64,000 nucleotides of DNA from Cognatishimia activa. Its GTDB lineage: Bacteria > Pseudomonadota > Alphaproteobacteria > Rhodobacterales > Rhodobacteraceae. Where the stretch lies: assembly GCF_001458335.1 (NCBI RefSeq), contig NZ_CYTO01000024.1, positions 628,857-692,856 on the forward strand, given 5' to 3'. The notes beneath the pieces are model-generated. The model had not been told where the DNA came from, searched no databases, and worked only from the letters and a program-made list of their open reading frames with translations. The translations under genes and the position numbers were made by a program. Shown here piece after piece: positions 11,356-19,242 of this stretch. The number at the start of each line of letters is the position of its first letter. The first letter of the stretch is position 1.

Positions 11356-11490
11356 AATGCTGAATAAAGAATTAAATAAACGAATCTTTTAGTATCACCG
11401 TGAAACTTAGATCATTTTCTCCAGTAATCCAGCATGTTGCCAACGGAGATTGTGGCACCTAAAACCGCATAAAATAAATTCGCAGGATCC

Positions 11491-12264
11491 ATGCGCACAG
11501 CCACTGACAATCTCATCCTCAAGCTCGCCAACAGTGACGAGGACATTCGCGCCGCGCAGCATTTGCGCTATCAGGTCTTTGTCAAAGAGCTGGGCGGGCA
11601 GGGGACCCTGGTCGACCATGACGCTCAACTCGAGCGTGATGAATATGATCCCTATTTTGACCATCTCATGCTGCTCGACACAGATCGCGGTGATGATGTC
11701 CGCTCACAAACCATCGGCGTCTATCGCTTGCTGCGCGATGACATGATGCCGAAAGTTGGTCGATATTACACCGAAGCGGAATACGACTTAACGGTCCTCA
11801 AAAATAGCGGGCGCAAGTTGATGGAACTGGGTCGATCCTGTCTGCACGCTGATTACCGAGGGGGCGCGGCCATGTACCTTCTATGGAATGGTCTCGCCGA
11901 TTACGTGCGTGAGCACGGTGTTGAAGTCTTGTTTGGCACCGCAAGCTTTCACGGCACGGATATTGATGCCTTGAAAGAATCCTTATCGCTCTTACATCAT
12001 CGCCATCTCGCGCCGAATGAACTGCGCGTTAGGGCTGTTGAAAATCACTATCAAAACATGAACTTATGCGCCGAAGATAACCTTAATCGCGTCAAGGCAA
12101 TGCGTGAGGTTCCAGCGTTGATCAAGGGGTATTTGCGCCTTGGCGGTTTCATCGGGGACGGCGCATTTGTGGACCACGATTTCAACACCGTGGACGTATG
12201 CCTGGTCATGGATACCGCAAAACTCAACGCGACCCAGCGCAGCATTTACACGCGGGGCGCTTAA
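11491..12264 (+). CDS. olsB: L-ornithine N-alpha-acyltransferase
   Basis: OlsB joins a 3-hydroxyacyl chain from ACP to the alpha-amino group of ornithine, giving lyso-ornithine lipid. The 257-residue protein has the GNAT-like autoinducer-synthase-related fold: RYQVFVKELGGQ near the N-terminus, the YRLLRDDM region, and MELGRSCLHADYRGGAAMYLLW at about 111-132. That similarity often leads to confusion with LuxI synthases. The partner gene olsA starts one base after its stop, which settles the call. Ornithine lipids are phosphate-free membrane lipids common in roseobacters. Confidence 0.93.
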   Translation: MRTATDNLILKLANSDEDIRAAQHLRYQVFVKELGGQGTLVDHDAQLERDEYDPYFDHLMLLDTDRGDDVRSQTIGVYRLLRDDMMPKVGRYYTEAEYDLTVLKNSGRKLMELGRSCLHADYRGGAAMYLLWNGLADYVREHGVEVLFGTASFHGTDIDALKESLSLLHHRHLAPNELRVRAVENHYQNMNLCAEDNLNRVKAMREVPALIKGYLRLGGFIGDGAFVDHDFNTVDVCLVMDTAKLNATQRSIYTRGA

Positions 12265-12265
12265 G

Positions 12266-13105
12266 ATGAGTTCGCCAACTTGGACCGGAGATGAGGACTA
12301 TCCAGCGCCGATCAAGATTTCCGCGATCGGATGGTGCCGTGTGCTGCTGCGTGGTTTGCCAGTGGTTGCGATCTTGCTTGTCGGAATTTTCACCCTCACG
12401 CTAATCCGTTTGATTGAGCGGCCAATCTTTGGTTTGCGCCGGCCAATCGGAGGCCACGTCCCATCAATCGTCTGCCGCATAATCCTCTTTGTCCTAGGCA
12501 TTCGTTTTAGGGTTTCAGGCAAGCCCATGGCTGGGGGTGGGGCGGTTGTGGCCAACCATTCTTCATGGCTTGATATCGTGACCCTGAACGCCGGCAACCC
12601 GGTGTTCTTTGTGTCCAAATCCGAAGTCGCGAAATGGCCCGGCATTGGATTTCTGGCCAAGATCACTGGCACGGTCTTCATAAATCGTGACCGCAAAGAA
12701 GCGCGCCAACAAACCAAGGTCTTCGAAGACCGTTTGGCGGCTGGGCAAAAACTCCTGTTTTTTCCAGAAGGCACGTCAACAGATGCCATCAGAGTTCTGC
12801 CATTTAAATCAACGCTCTTTCAGGCGTTTCTGTCTGATGAATTGAAACCTAAAATGCGCATTCAACCGGTCACGGTGAACTACATCGCACCGGAAGGCGA
12901 AGATGCTCGCTTTTATGGGTGGTGGGGCGACATGGATTTTGGTGCCCATATGCTTCAAACCCTATCAGCACAGCGCCACGGCAATGTCGAAGTGGTTTAC
13001 CATACCCCTATTCAGGCAGCGGATTACGCCAACCGTAAAACCCTTGCCGCTTACACTGAAGCAACGGTTCGAAATGGCCATTTTCGTACCAAACACTCCC
13101 AGTAG
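12266..13105 (+). CDS. olsA: Lyso-ornithine lipid O-acyltransferase
   Basis: OlsA esterifies the hydroxyl of lyso-ornithine lipid with a second acyl chain. The 279-residue protein belongs to the PlsC-type acyltransferases: NHSSWLD with H98 and D103 is the catalytic HX4D box and FPEGTS (166-171) is the acceptor-binding block. A hydrophobic helix at 27-50 anchors it in the membrane. ATG at 12266 is used because it follows the olsB stop by one base; an upstream extension of the frame runs through olsB in another phase. The PlsC-type role in phosphatidic acid synthesis is an alternative, less likely next to olsB. Confidence 0.92.
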   Translation: MSSPTWTGDEDYPAPIKISAIGWCRVLLRGLPVVAILLVGIFTLTLIRLIERPIFGLRRPIGGHVPSIVCRIILFVLGIRFRVSGKPMAGGGAVVANHSSWLDIVTLNAGNPVFFVSKSEVAKWPGIGFLAKITGTVFINRDRKEARQQTKVFEDRLAAGQKLLFFPEGTSTDAIRVLPFKSTLFQAFLSDELKPKMRIQPVTVNYIAPEGEDARFYGWWGDMDFGAHMLQTLSAQRHGNVEVVYHTPIQAADYANRKTLAAYTEATVRNGHFRTKHSQ

Positions 13106-13120
13106 GACTGCGTTCACCGC

Positions 13121-13141
13121 TTCTTCTTTGCAAAAATACTC
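13121..13141 (+). repeat. Dispersed Rhodobacterales intergenic motif, copy 2
   Basis: TTCTTTGCAAAAATACTC, here with three more bases in front, lies 15 bases after the olsA stop. It is one of the two near-identical copies (the other is at 58404). See the finding on the dispersed motif. Confidence 0.6.
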
Positions 13142-13245
13142 AAAAATCCCCAAAATAACTGCAAAACAAGCCATCTCGGCCCTTGCCAGCCCCCTAAAAC
13201 CGATGTAATTCGCGCCCATTCAATCCGCAGGCGAGGGTTGGTCCA

Positions 13246-13266
13246 TTTGGGGGAGACATCCCCAAA
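13246..13266 (+). promoter_or_regulatory. Hairpin in the rpsB leader
   Basis: TTTGGGG (13246-13252) pairs with CCCCAAA (13260-13266) about 70 bases before the rpsB start, within a 230-base untranslated stretch. In other bacteria the rpsB leader binds S2 for feedback control. This hairpin could belong to such an element, but I do not recognise a described consensus. Confidence 0.35.
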
Positions 13267-13335
13267 GGTCCGCCGGTTGGAGCATCCGCTCTCACTTTCC
13301 CTCGCTCAGGCGTAAACCGGAAAAGGAAGAAAAGC

Positions 13336-14121
13336 ATGGCTCACGTAGAGTTCACCATGCGCCAGCTGCTTGAAGCAGGCGTACACTTTGGTCACCAGAC
13401 TCAGCGCTGGAACCCACGCATGGCAGAGTTTATTTACGGCTCTCGCAACGGCATCCACATCATGGACCTGACACAGACCGTTCCAATGCTGGACGCGGCT
13501 CTGAACGCAATCCAAGAAACTGTTGCGAAAGGCGGCCGCGTTCTGTTCGTTGGCACCAAGCGTCAGGCTTCTGCACCTGTGGCTGAAGCAGCAGAGAAAT
13601 CTGCGCAGTACTTCATGAACCACCGCTGGTTGGGCGGCACACTGACAAACTGGAAAACCGTTTCTCAGTCCATCAACCGTCTGAACGAGATCGACGAAAA
13701 GATCGCGCAAGGCGGCGAAGGCCTCACCAAGAAAGAGCGCCTGAACATGGAACGTGACCAGGGCAAACTGCAAGCGTCTCTGGGCGGTATCCGCGAAATG
13801 GGCGGTGTTCCAGATCTGCTGTTCGTCATCGACGTGAAAAAAGAAGCTCTGGCGATTGCTGAAGCAAACAAACTGGGTATCCCAGTGGTTGCTGTTGTTG
13901 ACACCAACTGTTCCCCAGATGGCGTTGACTATGTAATCCCAGGCAACGACGACGCGTCCCGCGCGATCGCTCTGTATTGCGACCTGGCAGCACGCGCTGC
14001 TCTGGAAGGCATGTCCGCACAGCTTGGCGCCGCAGGCGTTGATCTGGGCGAATTCGAAGAAGCTCCAGTTGAAGAAGCTGTTGCTGAAGAAGCGGCAGCT
14101 GAAGCTCCGGCAGAAGCGTAA
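13336..14121 (+). CDS. rpsB: Ribosomal protein S2
   Basis: S2 joins the 30S subunit late and is needed for S1 binding. The 261-residue protein begins [27 protein letters not shown], with conserved FVGTKRQA and [15 protein letters not shown] motifs. It ends in an acidic Glu/Ala-rich tail (about 235-261) longer than the E. coli one. AAGGAAGAAAAG precedes the ATG. It forms an operon with tsf, with a strong hairpin between the two genes. Confidence 0.97.
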   Translation: MAHVEFTMRQLLEAGVHFGHQTQRWNPRMAEFIYGSRNGIHIMDLTQTVPMLDAALNAIQETVAKGGRVLFVGTKRQASAPVAEAAEKSAQYFMNHRWLGGTLTNWKTVSQSINRLNEIDEKIAQGGEGLTKKERLNMERDQGKLQASLGGIREMGGVPDLLFVIDVKKEALAIAEANKLGIPVVAVVDTNCSPDGVDYVIPGNDDASRAIALYCDLAARAALEGMSAQLGAAGVDLGEFEEAPVEEAVAEEAAAEAPAEA

Positions 14122-14143
14122 GCTTAAGCGTTACAAAATCGAC

Positions 14144-14170
14144 ATGAGGGCAGGGTAAGCCCGCCCTCAT
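14144..14170 (+). promoter_or_regulatory. Intercistronic hairpin between rpsB and tsf
   Basis: ATGAGGGC, a bulged A, GGG, the loop TAAG, CCC and GCCCTCAT make an 11-bp stem in the 80-base gap. It is not followed by a T run. It is better explained as an RNA-processing or partial-termination element that tunes the S2/EF-Ts ratio than as a full terminator. Confidence 0.6.
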
Positions 14171-14201
14171 TAAGACTTCTCAAATTCTCAGGAGAACCAA
14201 G

Positions 14202-15077
14202 ATGGCTGTAACTGCCAAGATGGTGAAAGAACTGCGCGAGATGACCGGCGCAGGCATGATGGACGCGAAAAAAGCACTGACTGAAACTGATGGTGATCAA
14301 GAAGCAGCAATCGATTGGCTGCGCACCAAAGGTCTGGCGAAAGCGGCAAAGAAATCCGGCCGTACCGCAGCAGAAGGTCTGGTTGCTGTTAAAGTTGAAG
14401 GCGGCAAAGGTGTTGCTGTTGAAGTCAACTCTGAAACCGACTTCGTTGGTAAGAACGCTGACTTCCAGAACATGGTTGCAGGCATCGCAGGCGCAGCCGT
14501 GAACGTTGCAAACGTTGAAGAGCTGGCCGCTGCAGAGCTGAACGGCAAAGCTGTTTCCGAAGTGATCACCGACGCAATCGCGACCATCGGTGAAAACATG
14601 TCCCTGCGCCGCATGGCATCTGTGGAAGGCGATGTCGTCACATCTTACGTCCACAACCCAGCAACTGACGGCATGGGCAACATCGGTGTTCTGGTTGCGC
14701 TGAAAGGCGGCGACGAAGCATTCGGCAAGCAGGTTGCAATGCACATCGCAGCGGCAAACCCACAGTCTTTGTCTGAAGCAGACCTGGACCCAGCGGTTGT
14801 TGAAAAAGAGAAGAACGTTCAGATCGAAATCGCTCGTGAATCTGGCAAGCCAGAGCAAGTGATCGAAAAAATGATCGTTGGCCGCATGAAGAAATTCCTC
14901 GCAGAAGTGACTCTGCTTGGCCAAGACTTCGTGATCAACCCAGACCTGACCGTTGAAGCAGCTGCAAAAGAAGCAGGCGCGGAAATCGTTGGCTACGTGC
15001 GTATGCAGGTTGGCGAAGGCATCGAGAAAAAAGAAGAAGATTTCGCAGCAGAAGTTGCAAAAGCAGCTCAGGGCTAA
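14202..15077 (+). CDS. tsf: Elongation factor Ts
   Basis: EF-Ts swaps GDP for GTP on EF-Tu. The 291-residue protein opens with the UBA-like module ([28 protein letters not shown]... pattern, residues 1-50). The signature [11 protein letters not shown] is at about 75-85. A CAGGAGAACCAAG ribosome site precedes the ATG. It is the last gene of the rpsB operon and is followed at once by a terminator. Confidence 0.97.
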   Translation: MAVTAKMVKELREMTGAGMMDAKKALTETDGDQEAAIDWLRTKGLAKAAKKSGRTAAEGLVAVKVEGGKGVAVEVNSETDFVGKNADFQNMVAGIAGAAVNVANVEELAAAELNGKAVSEVITDAIATIGENMSLRRMASVEGDVVTSYVHNPATDGMGNIGVLVALKGGDEAFGKQVAMHIAAANPQSLSEADLDPAVVEKEKNVQIEIARESGKPEQVIEKMIVGRMKKFLAEVTLLGQDFVINPDLTVEAAAKEAGAEIVGYVRMQVGEGIEKKEEDFAAEVAKAAQG

Positions 15078-15100
15078 GTCCTCGACTACAGAATTTCGGA

Positions 15101-15131
15101 AACGCCGTCCAAATTGGGCGGCGTTTTCTTT
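15101..15131 (+). terminator. Terminator after tsf
   Basis: AACGCCGTCC at 15101 pairs with GGGCGGCGTT ending at 15124, closing an AAATT loop. A T-rich tail (TTCTTTTT) follows. It ends the rpsB-tsf transcript. Confidence 0.92.
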
Positions 15132-15143
15132 TTGCGTGGCCCA

Positions 15144-15183
15144 AAAAAGAAAAGCGGCGCTTCGGATCGGACCAAAGCGCCGC
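15144..15183 (-). terminator. Minus-strand terminator, possibly for aroQ-luxR
   Basis: On the minus strand GCGGCGCTT and AAGCGCCGC (plus-strand 15175-15183 and 15154-15162) make a 9-bp stem followed by TTTTCTTTTTT. It is about 270 bases beyond the luxR stop, so it would give that transcript a long 3' end or terminate a small RNA made from this gap. Confidence 0.65.
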
Positions 15184-15449
15184 CAAATTAACGAACCCAA
15201 AATTGGGGATGACGAGTTCGAAAATTCTAGACATGTCTCCGAGGCGACGGAGACAAATCATCCTGTTCACGCTGCATACGACACCGCATATGACAAAGAG
15301 CGCAGAGCCCAGAAATCGCTGAGGGTGCGCCCTTTATGTCCCTGGCCAAAGCCATACTCACGGGAACGTCTCATTTTACAACGTATCCGAGCAAAGGGGA
15401 GGTAAGGGAATCCTTACCTTTGATGAAATCTCACAATAATTTGGCACAT
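15184..15449. other. Gap between tsf and luxR with two perfect inverted repeats
   Basis: No gene is visible. GTCTCCG/CGGAGAC (15235-15241 and 15248-15254) and GGTAAGG/CCTTACC (15401-15407 and 15412-15418) are both perfect 7-bp inverted repeats. They could be folded parts of the luxR mRNA 3' end or of a small RNA that ends at the minus-strand terminator at 15144. I cannot decide between these. Confidence 0.45.
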
Positions 15450-16211
15450 TTAGGCGTCTGTTGAGAAGATTTGGTTGAGAAAAGTGGCTTTCAGAACCGC
15501 CTGTGCGGTTGTTTCTACGCCCAGAGTTTCGCGCGCTAGGCGAAGATGTTTCTCAACCGTCGCCGTCGTGCGCCCCATGAGCGTGGCAATATCCTGCAAG
15601 GTTTTGCCATCTGACACCCATTCCAACACCTCACGCTGGCGTTTCGTCAAGGCACGCTCTGGATAAACGTGGGGCAAGTTGAGCAGCTTCAGATGCAACA
15701 CATTATTCATTAATATGAGGTCGTGTCCGTGTTTTCCCCAGATCGCATCCAATTCCGATTGTGGCACGCCAGGTGCACCAATCAGACTGATCGCGCCTTT
15801 TGCACGCATCGATACGGACTTAAAACTCACGGTATACCCACAGGTCACACCGCTGGCCTGATTGAACTCGATAACTTCCAAACCTTCGCGACATGGTGAC
15901 TTGTCTAAAGCGGCCTGCGTGATCCGTTCCCAGCTTTCCGCTCCGTCGTGTTCAAGGGCCCATTTGATAACGGGTCCATGTTTGAACATCTGGTCATCCA
16001 CAAAACGCTTGAGATAGCTGCGATCCAAGTTGGACAGGATTACAAAATCTTCAGGGTCACCCAGATTATTCTCGACGCGAAAATTCGTGTAGCCATAGAA
16101 CAAACGAGTGAACCCATACTCGGCCATCTTCGCAAGATGCATGCTCCAGAGCGCTTCCTGGGTCGTCGCATTTGTGATTTCAGAGATATAACGCAGCGTG
16201 GCGTTGTCCAT
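15450..16211 (-). CDS. LuxR-type regulator with autoinducer-binding domain (solo)
   Basis: The 253-residue protein has an N-terminal autoinducer-binding-like domain (about 15-165) and a C-terminal LuxR helix-turn-helix (LTKRQREVLEWVSDGKTLQDIATLMGR pattern, about 188-214). No luxI gene lies in the window, so it is a solo regulator. At the site where acyl-homoserine-lactone receptors carry Asp-Pro, this protein reads HGPV, so the ligand-gripping aspartate appears to be missing; it may bind another signal or none. It lies 15 bases after aroQ on the same strand and is probably co-transcribed with it. Confidence 0.85.
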   Translation of the reverse strand: MDNATLRYISEITNATTQEALWSMHLAKMAEYGFTRLFYGYTNFRVENNLGDPEDFVILSNLDRSYLKRFVDDQMFKHGPVIKWALEHDGAESWERITQAALDKSPCREGLEVIEFNQASGVTCGYTVSFKSVSMRAKGAISLIGAPGVPQSELDAIWGKHGHDLILMNNVLHLKLLNLPHVYPERALTKRQREVLEWVSDGKTLQDIATLMGRTTATVEKHLRLARETLGVETTAQAVLKATFLNQIFSTDA

Positions 16212-16226
16212 GTCGCGCCTAACTGA

Positions 16227-16661
16227 CTATCGAATGTGATCGACCATCGCCTCGATCGCCAAGCGATATCCGGTTGCGCCAAAACCGCAGATCTGACCGA
16301 TCGCCACCGGAGCGATGAATGATTTGTGGCGGAATTCTTCACGCGCATGAATGTTTGAAAGATGTAGCTCAATGACGGGCAGGGCGACAGATGAGATCGC
16401 GTCCATCAAAGCAACAGAAGTGTGGGTATAGGCGCCGGCATTCAAAACGATGCCGTCATGATCGCCTTTGGCATCATGGATCGCATCGATAAGTTCGCCT
16501 TCGTGATTGGACTGTTTGCAGACAATTCCAACCCCAAGCGCGCGGCCATGGGCCTCACACATATCTTCTATATCTTGCAATGTGGTCGCGCCATAAACCT
16601 CCGGCTGACGCGTTCCCAGCAAGTTCAGGTTCGGTCCATTTAAAATCAGAATGGAAGCCAT
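16227..16661 (-). CDS. aroQ: 3-dehydroquinate dehydratase, type II
   Basis: AroQ removes water from 3-dehydroquinate in the shikimate pathway to aromatic amino acids. The 144-residue protein has the type II hallmarks: NGPNLNLLG (8-16), catalytic tyrosine Y23 in VYGATTL, SNHEGELID, NAGAYTHTS, and HLSNIHAREEFRHKS. In many alphaproteobacteria accB-accC follow aroQ; here a LuxR-type gene takes that place. Confidence 0.96.
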   Translation of the reverse strand: MASILILNGPNLNLLGTRQPEVYGATTLQDIEDMCEAHGRALGVGIVCKQSNHEGELIDAIHDAKGDHDGIVLNAGAYTHTSVALMDAISSVALPVIELHLSNIHAREEFRHKSFIAPVAIGQICGFGATGYRLAIEAMVDHIR

Positions 16662-16831
16662 GGCGGTATCCTTAGGCGGTGCATTTCACATAAAGTCTCT
16701 AAGAAAGACTGCATTTATAATTGTTTAGCGCGAAGACTTCGACAAAGTCTACCATTTGCGCTGAAAATCTAATTTCGCTGAAAACCTGCGTCGGGCAGGG
16801 CACAGAATAACGTCTTTTCTCCCCAAAACCC

Positions 16832-16860
16832 TTGCAACACTGGGGTTTCACGTATAGGAC
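16832..16860 (+). promoter_or_regulatory. Putative promoter of the queuosine-precursor transporter
   Basis: TTGCAA (16832-16837), 17 bases and TAGGAC (16855-16860) resemble the other promoters in this window. Transcription from here would start close to 16867, so the RNA leader would hold the whole preQ1-like aptamer. Confidence 0.45.
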
Positions 16861-16881
16861 GCGCTGTCCGTCTTTGACGGC

Positions 16882-16911
16882 GCGAGTCTCCGCTACCTTG
16901 TTAAAAAACGG
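16882..16911 (+). promoter_or_regulatory. Probable preQ1 class I riboswitch aptamer
   Basis: GCGAG (16882-16886) pairs with CTTGT (16897-16901, two G-U pairs) as P1. The loop TCTCCGCTAC aligns with the TTCTAGCTACA loop of the B. subtilis queC aptamer. CCG (16890-16892) in the loop can pair with CGG (16909-16911) after an A6 linker, giving the H-type pseudoknot, and C16896 sits where the ligand-pairing cytosine is expected. The downstream start codon is eight bases away with no other ribosome site visible, so preQ1 binding could block translation. The gene behind it is a queuosine-precursor transporter, the classic partner. P1 is weak, so confidence is moderate. Confidence 0.65.
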
Positions 16912-16919
16912 CTAAAATC

Positions 16920-17561
16920 ATGACACGTATCCATATTCCTGGCGTTATCGCCATGGCGGCCATCGTGGTCGCATCCAACATTTTTGTGCAATTCCTGTTC
17001 GGCAATTGGCTGACTTGGGGTGCATTCACATATCCGCTGGCATTCCTCGTGACCGACGTGATGAACCGCGTCTATGGCGTTCAAGCGGCCCGTAAAGTGG
17101 TTTTCGCGGGCTTCCTCGTTGGCATCATCTGTTCTGTGATTGGCACGCAAATCATGCTTCAAGGCGATGGGTTCACATACCCAGCCGTGACATTGCGCAT
17201 CGCAATTGGGTCTGGTCTGGCGTTCCTGACAGCGCAGCTGCTGGACGTAGCGATCTTTGATCGTCTGCGCGACGGCGCATGGTGGCGCGCGCCACTGGCA
17301 TCAACGCTGATCGGCTCATCCATCGACACAGCGTTGTTCTTCACAATCGCATTCTCCGCAGGGCTGAGATTCATTGAGCCAGCGAACGACGTATCTTGGG
17401 CAAATGAAGCGCTGCCATTGTTGGGCGCAGGTCCAATCGCGCCGCTGTGGGTGTCGCTGGCAATTGCAGATTGGGCCGTCAAGCTGAGCCTTGCTTTGAT
17501 CGCTCTGGTACCGTTCCGTGTGATTGTTGCGCGTCTTATGGCGTCTAAAGCCTCTGCATAA
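16920..17561 (+). CDS. yhhQ: Queuosine precursor transporter (VUT/YhhQ family)
   Basis: This 213-residue inner-membrane protein takes up a queuosine precursor (preQ0/preQ1 by family) for tRNA wobble modification. It has about six hydrophobic segments and the family stretch YPLAFLVTDVMNRVYGVQAARKVV (about residues 39-62). The C-terminal half carries STLIGSSIDTALFF. The ATG at 16920 follows the riboswitch pseudoknot by eight bases and has no separate Shine-Dalgarno sequence, which supports control of ribosome access. It is convergent with the lipoate-ligase-like gene. Confidence 0.93.
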   Translation: MTRIHIPGVIAMAAIVVASNIFVQFLFGNWLTWGAFTYPLAFLVTDVMNRVYGVQAARKVVFAGFLVGIICSVIGTQIMLQGDGFTYPAVTLRIAIGSGLAFLTAQLLDVAIFDRLRDGAWWRAPLASTLIGSSIDTALFFTIAFSAGLRFIEPANDVSWANEALPLLGAGPIAPLWVSLAIADWAVKLSLALIALVPFRVIVARLMASKASA

Positions 17562-17730
17562 GCAGAGCCTGTTAAATATTTAAAGTTAAACGCGTTTTGA
17601 TCACTCAGGGCGCGTTTATCGCATATCACTAAATTAACATAATTAACATTATGCGATGCATTGTTGTCGGATTACGGTCAGCATATGACAACACCTTTGG
17701 TTGCCACCTACCGGACCAAAATCGCCAATC

Positions 17731-18420
17731 TTAGCTTTCAAATCGCTTCTGAATACTCATCAACGCCTCGCGCTTTAATACGCCGGCAATCTCACTGAGA
17801 TCCGGCAAAGATCCATTTGCCGCATCTCTTAGCGTCATGTGAACGTCAGCGCGGATTGGATCGAGCCCAAGTTCTTTATGAAACGCATCCACAGCCATTG
17901 CGCCGGGTTCCACATCGCCATCCACCAAGATCAACGCATGTCCCAACAGACGCACCCGACCCTGCCGCAGCGGTCGCAGCCGTTGTGCGGTGCCGACAAT
18001 CTTTCGACCTTCAAACGACAGGTTCCAGTCGCCATCACAATAGCTGTCTGGTGTCGCGCCCGGTTCAAGATGTAAGCCGAGTTCGTCTCCGAGCTGAATG
18101 ATCGGCTCACAAAGCATCTGGTATCCGTTCAAGATCCCAAAGCTCTGCGGCACAGTCAGCGCCAAGACCATATTCAGAACCCCAGGCCCCAATGGCACGG
18201 TGCCACCGCCTGATGGCCGCATGAATACGGGCCAACCGCGTTCAGCGGAGTTTTCAACGGCTGCTTTAAAGCCATCGCGTTTGCGGTATGTCCGCGGACA
18301 AACCAAAGCCGGTTTGGCAGATTGCCAGAGGTGAACGCCCTGCCCGGTTTCCGAAAAAAGCCCAGCTTCCAACGCCAGTCCTTCTTCTACATTGGTGACC
18401 GGTGTCCAGTTTTCCGTCAT
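17731..18420 (-). CDS. Lipoate-protein ligase A-like protein
   Basis: The 229-residue protein belongs to the LplA/LipB (BPL_LplA_LipB) superfamily. Visible motifs are RPSGGGTVPLGPGVLNM (about 69-85), the lipoyl-AMP-binding glycine stretch, and GRKIVGTAQR with the conserved lysine near 150. It could attach lipoate, octanoate or a related acid to a protein; the R-P-SGGG variant differs from canonical RRxSGGG of LplA, so the exact reaction is uncertain. The ATG at 18420 was chosen over a TTG at 18456. It is divergent from the DUF2852 gene. Confidence 0.75.
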   Translation of the reverse strand: MTENWTPVTNVEEGLALEAGLFSETGQGVHLWQSAKPALVCPRTYRKRDGFKAAVENSAERGWPVFMRPSGGGTVPLGPGVLNMVLALTVPQSFGILNGYQMLCEPIIQLGDELGLHLEPGATPDSYCDGDWNLSFEGRKIVGTAQRLRPLRQGRVRLLGHALILVDGDVEPGAMAVDAFHKELGLDPIRADVHMTLRDAANGSLPDLSEIAGVLKREALMSIQKRFES

Positions 18421-18621
18421 TTCCACAGCCTTTTTCTTTCGGCATTTTCCAAACAAGGTGTACCAAGCGTTTGGACATGGTCAATGGCGCGCCCTACCCT
18501 CATTTTTGGCGTATATTCGTCTGTGAAGGGTGGTAAACGCACCATTTAAACAAGCTAATCGTTGGAAATTCTCCAGAAAAACTAACCGATAAATAACTGA
18601 TAATAAACACTTTTATCAATA

Positions 18622-18701
18622 AATGTAAAAAACATTCACATTAGCCCTTGTATCACAGCGCTGTGACCCCAAATTGATTGATGTGAAAGGCATTCACATT
18701 A
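18622..18701. promoter_or_regulatory. Cluster of palindromes before the DUF2852 gene
   Basis: Three elements lie in an 80-base A/T-rich block: AATGT-N5-ACATT (18622-18636), the perfect palindrome TCACAGCGCTGTGA (18653-18666), and ATGTGAA-N5-TTCACAT (18681-18699). In addition CATTCACATTA occurs twice (18633-18643 and 18691-18701), 58 bases apart. This pattern suggests paired operator sites for one dimeric regulator that controls the gene at 18728. No known consensus is recognised. Confidence 0.5.
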
Positions 18702-18727
18702 ACACAAACTCACTTACGGAGACCCAA

Positions 18728-19153
18728 ATGACACCTGTTGCCACCGCCACCCCAAACACCACTCATATGGGTTGGTTCTCCCGGAGCGAGGCATGGCTGG
18801 ACAGTAAAGGCAAAGGCGCCTGGATTGCGGCTATGGTCCTTGGCTTCGTATTCTTCTGGCCTGTTGGCCTGGCCCTTCTCTTTTACATGTTGTGGAGCAA
18901 AAAAGGCATGTTCGGTAAATCCTGTCGTACAAAATCCCGCCATCGGATGCATGTGATGGCCTCTTCGGGCAACTCTGCCTTTGACGCATACCGCGATGAA
19001 ACCATCCAGCGTCTGGAAGAAGAGCAAGCAAACTTTGAAGCGTTCCTGGAGCGTCTGCGCGAAGCAAAAGACAAATCCGAGTTCGACCAGTTCATGGATG
19101 AGCGCGCGAAAAAAGCTGCGAAAGACCGCGAAACTGAGACCGAAGACGCCTAA
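18728..19153 (+). CDS. DUF2852 family membrane protein
   Basis: The 141-residue protein has a conserved region MGWFSRSEAWLDSKGKGAW followed by one or two membrane helices (about 34-57, containing FFWPVGLALLFYMLW). It then has a charged, coiled-coil-prone C-terminus rich in Glu, Arg and Lys (about 85-141). That is the DUF2852 pattern, whose function is unknown. The ATG at 18728 has GGAGA just upstream; an in-frame start at 18674 would run through the palindromic control region. The dense upstream palindromes suggest tight regulation. Confidence 0.85.
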   Translation: MTPVATATPNTTHMGWFSRSEAWLDSKGKGAWIAAMVLGFVFFWPVGLALLFYMLWSKKGMFGKSCRTKSRHRMHVMASSGNSAFDAYRDETIQRLEEEQANFEAFLERLREAKDKSEFDQFMDERAKKAAKDRETETEDA

Positions 19154-19242
19154 GCTTGGACGTCAGATAGAAACAACGGACGGCTCCCGATCCTCGGGGG
19201 CCTAACATTTCAAACCTTCTTTATTAAGAGCCTCGGAGAGAC

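Noticed and set aside
11491-12264. LuxI-type autoinducer synthase
   Set aside because: The fold is related, but the sequence and the adjacent olsA gene identify OlsB.
14124-15200. A 358-codon open frame antisense to tsf
   Set aside because: It mirrors tsf codon bias, has very high Phe/Cys/His content unlike a real protein, and runs through the tsf terminator.
17634-17648. CtrA site (TTAAC repeats near the end of yhhQ)
   Set aside because: The two TTAAC units are nine bases apart start to start, not the 11 of TTAA-N7-TTAA, and they lie between two convergent genes.
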